A stretch of 17,519 nt of DNA from contig CANHCD010000012.1 of NCBI GenBank assembly GCA_947458795.1, positions 1 to 17,519 on the forward strand, in the 5' to 3' direction. Source of the stretch: Cyclobacteriaceae bacterium (GTDB lineage: Bacteria; Bacteroidota; Bacteroidia; Cytophagales; Cyclobacteriaceae). Under the pieces are notes generated by a model. It saw only the letters and a program-made list of their open reading frames with translations. It searched no databases and was not told where the DNA came from. Of this stretch, positions 14,291-17,519 are shown in pieces. The position numbers were made by a program, and so were the translations under genes. How positions within the stretch are numbered: position 1 is the first letter of the stretch; every line of letters starts with the position of its first letter.

Positions 14291-14785
14291 TCAATTGGGG
14301 AAATATTTTTCAAACCTGCCATATACCCAGGTTCCCGCCAAGGCTGCCACCAAGGTTACCAAAACAACGGTGTATCCACTTCCAATCTGTGCAAACAAAG
14401 GTCCTGGGCAGGCGCCCGTAATGGCCCAGCCAAGCCCAAAAATAAAGCCACCAATCACTTGGCCTTTTTTAAACTCTTTGGTGGGAATGACGATTGCTTC
14501 TCCCTGAATGGATTTGATGTTTAAACGCTTGATCAACTGAATTGAAATAATACCTGTCACGATCGCGGATCCAATGACCCCGAACATGTGAAAGGACTGG
14601 AGACGAAACATCTCTTGAATTCGGAACCAGGATATAATTTCTGCTTTCACAAAAACAATTCCGAAGACAGTCCCAATGAGCACATACTTCAATAAGGCTA
14701 GGCCTTTGTCTTTGGTTTGACTGGAGTTAGGTGCTACGCAGTTTGGATCAGCGATTGAACCCATTTTATCTGTAGTGTTTGACAT
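14291..14785 (-). CDS. YeeE/YedE family transporter subunit (DUF6691 half)
   Basis: 164 residues with about four membrane helices after a polar N-terminus: L-L-K-Y-V-L-I-G-T-V-F-G (31-42), a stretch near 64-85, G-G-F-I-F-G-L-G-W-A-I-T-G-A-C-P-G-P (112-129) and a last helix near 139-153. The G-A-C-P-G-P motif with Cys126 is the conserved half-site of YeeE/YedE sulfur transporters, in which membrane-embedded cysteines pass thiosulfate by transient S-S contact. It lies 12 bases downstream of the partner subunit at 14798. Together they equal one full-length YeeE split in two. Transport of thiosulfate or a related sulfur species is inferred from the family and neighbouring genes. Confidence 0.85.
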   Translation of the reverse strand: MSNTTDKMGSIADPNCVAPNSSQTKDKGLALLKYVLIGTVFGIVFVKAEIISWFRIQEMFRLQSFHMFGVIGSAIVTGIISIQLIKRLNIKSIQGEAIVIPTKEFKKGQVIGGFIFGLGWAITGACPGPLFAQIGSGYTVVLVTLVAALAGTWVYGRFEKYFPN

Positions 14786-14797
14786 AAGTTCTGGTGA

Positions 14798-15379
14798 TTA
14801 AAATCCAACTAATTTCATAAGTGGCGCTAACAAAACGTGGGTCATGAAAAACCCACCGACCATAAAGAAGATCGTAGCCACCAAGGAAGGCCACTGCAAG
14901 GAACTAATCCCCATAATCGCATGGCCTGAAGTACAGCCTCCTGCATAGCGCGTTCCAAATCCCACTAGAAAGCCTCCAATCACAAAGAATAAAATTCCCT
15001 TTCCGGTAAAAGCCGCATCCCAGTTGAAAATTTCGAGTGGCATTAAGTCCGAAAAATTGGTGAGACCCAAGGCTTTCAAATCTGCTTGGGTAGCTTCTGA
15101 AATGACAATCGTGTCTGGATTGGCAAGGAAATTCATCGCAATAAAGCCACCAATTGCCGTTCCTAGAACAAATAGGATATTCCAGATCTCTTTCTTCCAG
15201 TCGTAGGTGAAAAAAGGTATTCCAGCTGGAACACAAGCCGCGCAAATGTGACGCAAGGAAGAAGAGATCCCAAAGGCCTTATTCCCAAGGATAAGAAGCG
15301 CAGGTACAGTGAGTCCGATCATGGGCCCTGCCACATACCAAGGCCAGGGTTGAGAAATCCATTCAATAAATTGATTCAT
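14798..15379 (-). CDS. YeeE/YedE family transporter subunit (N-terminal half)
   Basis: 193 residues and about five hydrophobic segments. Conserved cysteines are in I-C-A-A-C-V-P-A-G (46 and 49) and in the hallmark G-G-C-T-S-G-H (147-153, Cys149). A polar loop (about 88-126) stands between the two halves. The family moves thiosulfate or other reduced sulfur across the inner membrane. The first CxxC-like pair near residue 46 could take part in sulfur relay; that is inference. It is co-oriented with the dioxygenase-rhodanese gene (112-base gap) and immediately precedes the DUF6691 subunit, so it forms an operon with it and perhaps with the whole sulfur cluster. A 17-bp palindrome stands 26 bases upstream. 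Confidence 0.87.
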   Translation of the reverse strand: MNQFIEWISQPWPWYVAGPMIGLTVPALLILGNKAFGISSSLRHICAACVPAGIPFFTYDWKKEIWNILFVLGTAIGGFIAMNFLANPDTIVISEATQADLKALGLTNFSDLMPLEIFNWDAAFTGKGILFFVIGGFLVGFGTRYAGGCTSGHAIMGISSLQWPSLVATIFFMVGGFFMTHVLLAPLMKLVGF

Positions 15380-15404
15380 AGGTGCTTAATAGGTTTACTC
15401 GTTC

Positions 15405-15421
15405 TATTTTACTGTAAAATA
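15405..15421. promoter_or_regulatory. candidate operator palindrome upstream of YeeE/YedE
   Basis: TATTTTACTGTAAAATA is a perfect 8-bp inverted repeat about a single central base. Its near edge lies 25 bases from the YeeE start codon (15379), where a -7 region would be expected, and no exact TAnnTTTG box was found there. It could be the site of a dimeric repressor such as an ArsR/BigR-type sulfide sensor; the regulator is not identified. Confidence 0.4.
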
Positions 15422-15491
15422 ATCAAGATTTATCTTTGGATTGATATCCAGAGTAGAAATCTCTCCTTTGGTAGATTAGATTATTTTTTCC

Positions 15492-16913
15492 TTACAGCAA
15501 GGTGCTAGGACAAACATAAGCCGAAACCTCAATTTTGCCTAATTCCTTGATTGACTTAAACCCACCTGCGATATCGATTAGGTTATCATAGCCTCTAGCT
15601 CTTAGAATAGAGCTAAAAATCATGGAACGATATCCCCCAGCACAGTGCACGTAGTAGGTCTTGTTTTTATCCACCTTCAGCATGCTGTCGTTGATGTAGT
15701 CTAGAGGAGCATTTTCTGCCTCAATCACATGTTCTGAAAGGTATTCTGAATTCTTCCGTACATCCAAGATATTGATGTTCGGATCTCCTGCTTTGATCTT
15801 TGCAAATTCATCCACAGTGATCGAAGTGATTGAATCCACTTCTCTGCTGTCATTTTTCCAAGCAGCAAATCCACCTGCTAGGTATCCAATCGAATAATCG
15901 TAGCCCACACGCGCCAATCTGGTGATTACCTCTTCTTCTCTGCCTACTTCAGCAACCACCAAAATCTCTTGCTTCAAATCAGGAATCATCGCTCCTACCC
16001 AAACTGCAAAGCTTCCATCGATGCCAATGTTAATAGAGTTCGGAACAAATCCTTTCGCAAATGTTTGTGCATCACGCGTATCCAAGATCAAGGCGGAAGT
16101 TTCATTGGCAGCAGCCTCAAATTCAGCCGGATTCAAAGGTTTCACCCCTCTTTCATATACCACATCCATGCTATCGTAGCCTTCGATATTCATCATCACA
16201 TTTTGTGGGAAATAAGCTGGAGGAGGAGTCAAACCTGTCAACACTTCCTTAATGAACGCCTCCTTGGTCATGTCTTGAAGCGCATAGTTGACCTTCTTTT
16301 GATTTCCCAAGGTATCGTAGGTTTCCTTGCTCATGTTTTTGCCACAGGCAGAGCCAGCACCATGTGCAGGATATACGATCAAGTCATCTGAAAGTGGCAT
16401 CAGCTTGTTTCTCAAAGAATCGTACAGGTAGCCTGCTAACTTTTCTTGATTGAGGTCTTTTACTATCTTTTGCGCCAAGTCAGGACGCCCTACATCGCCA
16501 ATAAAAAGGGTATCACCTGTGAAAATTGCTTCTTCTTTTCCCTCTTCATTGGTCAATAGGTAACAAACCGATTCCATGGTGTGACCTGGGGTATGGAGTA
16601 CGCGAATTTTGGTTTTACCCAAGGTAAATACCTGGTTGTCTTCGGCCACGATGGCATCAAAGCCTAGGGCCATTTCCGTAGGACCATACACGATTTGTGC
16701 GCCTGTCTTAGCAGCTAGGTCCATGTGGCCAGAAACGAAGTCCGCGTGAAAATGCGTTTCAAATACATATTTGATTTTGGCATTTCGTCTTGCTGCCTTT
16801 TCAATGTAGGGCTGTACTTCTCTAAGCGGATCGATAATGGCTACTTCTCCGTTTGATTCTATGTAGTAAGCACCCTGTGCCAAACATCCAGTATAGATTT
16901 GTTCGATTTTCAT
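15492..16913 (-). CDS. persulfide dioxygenase-rhodanese fusion (CstB-like)
   Basis: 473 residues. The N-terminal metallo-beta-lactamase domain (1-240) has T-H-F-H-A-D-F (53-59), P-G-H (His111), T-G-D-T (Asp134) and P-A-H (His184). In ETHE1-type persulfide dioxygenases His54, His111 and Asp134 would bind one Fe(II). The residue after Asp58 is Phe where two-metal relatives have His, which fits a mono-iron enzyme. The first rhodanese domain (about 262-355) lacks a catalytic Cys (V-V-A-E-V-G-R). The second (about 365-460) has an active loop, C-A-G-G-Y-R-S with Cys424. CstB of Staphylococcus has one active and one degenerate rhodanese domain and yields thiosulfate from persulfide; here the order differs. 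It probably detoxifies or oxidises sulfane sulfur in the cytoplasm. Confidence 0.88.
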   Translation of the reverse strand: MKIEQIYTGCLAQGAYYIESNGEVAIIDPLREVQPYIEKAARRNAKIKYVFETHFHADFVSGHMDLAAKTGAQIVYGPTEMALGFDAIVAEDNQVFTLGKTKIRVLHTPGHTMESVCYLLTNEEGKEEAIFTGDTLFIGDVGRPDLAQKIVKDLNQEKLAGYLYDSLRNKLMPLSDDLIVYPAHGAGSACGKNMSKETYDTLGNQKKVNYALQDMTKEAFIKEVLTGLTPPPAYFPQNVMMNIEGYDSMDVVYERGVKPLNPAEFEAAANETSALILDTRDAQTFAKGFVPNSINIGIDGSFAVWVGAMIPDLKQEILVVAEVGREEEVITRLARVGYDYSIGYLAGGFAAWKNDSREVDSITSITVDEFAKIKAGDPNINILDVRKNSEYLSEHVIEAENAPLDYINDSMLKVDKNKTYYVHCAGGYRSMIFSSILRARGYDNLIDIAGGFKSIKELGKIEVSAYVCPSTLL

Positions 16914-16948
16914 ATGATTGCGTCTTTTTAGGCCTTCAAAAATTTAGG

Positions 16949-16956
16949 TAAACTTA
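16949..16956 (-). promoter_or_regulatory. near-consensus -7 box TAAGTTTA of the dioxygenase-rhodanese gene
   Basis: The minus-strand TAAGTTTA differs from TAnnTTTG only at its last base and ends 35 bases before the ATG at 16913. It is placed 29.5 bases from the centre of the Crp-like element at 16978-16993. Confidence 0.35.
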
Positions 16957-16977
16957 AAACTTGTGGTTCTTGGGTTA

Positions 16978-16993
16978 AATGACTTTTGTCACA
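16978..16993 (-). promoter_or_regulatory. Crp/Fnr-like site upstream of the persulfide dioxygenase gene
   Basis: On the minus strand the sequence is TGTGA-N6-TCATT. The promoter-distal half (16989-16993) is perfect. The nine bases TTTGTCACA (16985-16993) recur exactly upstream of trxA at 17383-17391. Confidence 0.4.
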
Positions 16994-16998
16994 GGAGA

Positions 16999-17319
16999 TC
17001 AGACTTTAGCCAATAGGCTATTTTCGATGTGGTGAATAAGCTGAAGGGTAGGAACCAGCCCAGACTGCCTCCATAAAATTTTTCCTTTCGCAAAAAGGAT
17101 CAACGTAGGTACTCCCCTCACTTGAAATTTACTTGCAGCAAGCGGGTTGCGGTCTACATCCACTTTTAGAATCTTGACCCTGGCTCCAAGCTGCTTGGAG
17201 GTATCCTCCAAAATAGGCTGCATCATTTTGCATGGACCACACCATTCGGCAAAGAAGTCAACCAATACCGGGGTATCCCCCTCAATTAGCTCTTGAAATG
17301 TTTTGGACTTTGGAAGCAT
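16999..17319 (-). CDS. trxA: thioredoxin
   Basis: 106 residues, a single thioredoxin fold. The redox site is W-C-G-P-C-K (Cys27 and Cys30), preceded by V-D-F-F-A-E-W. The central L-K-V-D-V-D-R-N and the cis-Pro turn R-G-V-P-T-L are present. No signal peptide is evident, so it is cytoplasmic. It reduces disulfides and, in sulfane sulfur metabolism, persulfides on rhodanese or dioxygenase partners; here the next co-oriented gene, 85 bases away, is the persulfide dioxygenase-rhodanese, which supports that use. An exact -7 box and a Crp-like site precede it. Other thioredoxins probably exist in the genome, so trxA is a family name, not proof of being the main one. Confidence 0.93.
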   Translation of the reverse strand: MLPKSKTFQELIEGDTPVLVDFFAEWCGPCKMMQPILEDTSKQLGARVKILKVDVDRNPLAASKFQVRGVPTLILFAKGKILWRQSGLVPTLQLIHHIENSLLAKV

Positions 17320-17345
17320 GTTGATTTAGTTTTCAAATTACCCCA

Positions 17346-17353
17346 CAAATCTA
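17346..17353 (-). promoter_or_regulatory. -7 box TAGATTTG of trxA
   Basis: An exact match to TAnnTTTG on the minus strand ends 26 bases before the ATG at 17319. It is identical in sequence and distance to the DUF1080 box at 4929-4936. A -33 TTG at the usual spacing is not seen. Confidence 0.55.
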
Positions 17354-17375
17354 CCACCCGCTCTACCCTATTCAC

Positions 17376-17391
17376 GGTAATCTTTGTCACA
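17376..17391 (-). promoter_or_regulatory. Crp/Fnr-like site upstream of trxA
   Basis: On the minus strand the sequence is TGTGA-N6-TTACC: a perfect distal half (17387-17391) and a degenerate proximal half. Its centre (17383.5) is 30.5 bases upstream of the -7 box, the same spacing as at tsdA. Confidence 0.4.
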
Positions 17392-17487
17392 TGACTAGCC
17401 AGGCTTCATTTAGAAAGGTTAAAAATTTCAAAAATTCTCGAGTTGGTCTAAAATTTCATAGTTTCGTAGCTCTAATTGAACGAATTA

Positions 17488-17519
17488 ATGCTCACTTACA
17501 AGCAAATCAACAACCTCAG
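17488..17519 (+). CDS. possible start of a plus-strand gene, cut by the window edge
   Basis: An ATG at 17488 opens M-L-T-Y-K-Q-I-N-N-L and runs to the window end without a stop. It is divergent from trxA across about 170 bases, which leaves room for promoters. An imperfect -7 box, TAGTTTCG (17459-17466, one mismatch), lies 21 bases upstream. Ten codons are too few to name a family, and it could be a chance frame. Confidence 0.35.
   Translation, partial: MLTYKQINNL

Noticed and set aside
14134..14322. Minus-strand open frame of 62 codons overlapping the end of the DUF6691 gene, with an Asp/Asn-rich stretch
   Set aside because: It runs through the terminator hairpin, overlaps the YeeE-partner coding end in another frame, and shows no family resemblance.
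15969..16391. Plus-strand open frame of 140 codons opposite the dioxygenase-rhodanese gene
   Set aside because: Antisense to a conserved enzyme; no upstream start signals.
1..17519. CRISPR arrays, tRNA or rRNA genes, insertion sequences, prophage or attachment sites
   Set aside because: No spaced direct repeats, tRNA-like folds, transposase motifs or integrase genes were seen.

Overview
The window looks like a chromosomal segment of an aerobic Bacteroidota bacterium, most likely a Cytophagales/Cyclobacteriaceae-type organism such as Algoriphagus. The grounds are the gene families (Lacal_2735-type small protein, Bacteroidota ROK regulator, Tat-exported Gfo/Idh/MocA oxidoreductase with a DUF1080 partner, Dabb lipoprotein, split YeeE/YedE pair), A/T-rich intergenic DNA, weak Shine-Dalgarno sequences, and Bacteroidota-type -7 boxes (TAnnTTTG) 26-28 bases before several start codons. 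The assignment rests on reading by eye, with no database search.

Layout. 1-904: the end of a MORN/YwqK-like protein, a GC-rich palindromic repeat, a Lacal_2735-type small protein and a cupin. 1125-2754: a ROK transcriptional repressor facing a small zinc-finger protein. 2817-4950: a minus-strand pair, DUF1080 (3-keto-glycoside hydrolase-like) then a Tat-exported Gfo/Idh/MocA oxidoreductase, ended by a clear terminator. 5112-7437: a lipoprotein MsrA-MsrB fusion, an AlkB-like dioxygenase and a Dabb-domain lipoprotein, with a second GC-rich palindromic repeat. 7633-10447: a tightly packed minus-strand cluster of fatty acid desaturase, DEAD-box RNA helicase, Lys-rich small protein and cold-shock protein, closed by a terminator; it reads as a cold-adaptation operon. 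10849-11901: a diheme cytochrome c of the thiosulfate dehydrogenase (TsdA) type. 12136-14021: an MFS transporter and acyl-ACP thioesterase overlapping by ATGA. 14291-17319: thioredoxin, a persulfide dioxygenase with two rhodanese domains, and a two-subunit YeeE/YedE transporter. A new plus-strand gene may start at 17488.

The most interesting reading is that the right-hand third is a sulfane-sulfur module. The persulfide dioxygenase-rhodanese could convert persulfides to sulfite/thiosulfate, YeeE/YedE could move thiosulfate, TsdA could oxidise thiosulfate to tetrathionate (or run in reverse), and thioredoxin could supply reductant. The promoters of tsdA, the dioxygenase and trxA each carry a Crp/Fnr-like element (TGTGA-N6-TCA-like) centred about 30 bases upstream of a -7-like box. 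Two other promoters examined lack it. This suggests one regulator for loci that are not contiguous. A second point is that the desaturase reading frame continues upstream of its first ATG with family-like sequence but no ATG, GTG or TTG, which suggests an ATT start or a damaged start codon.
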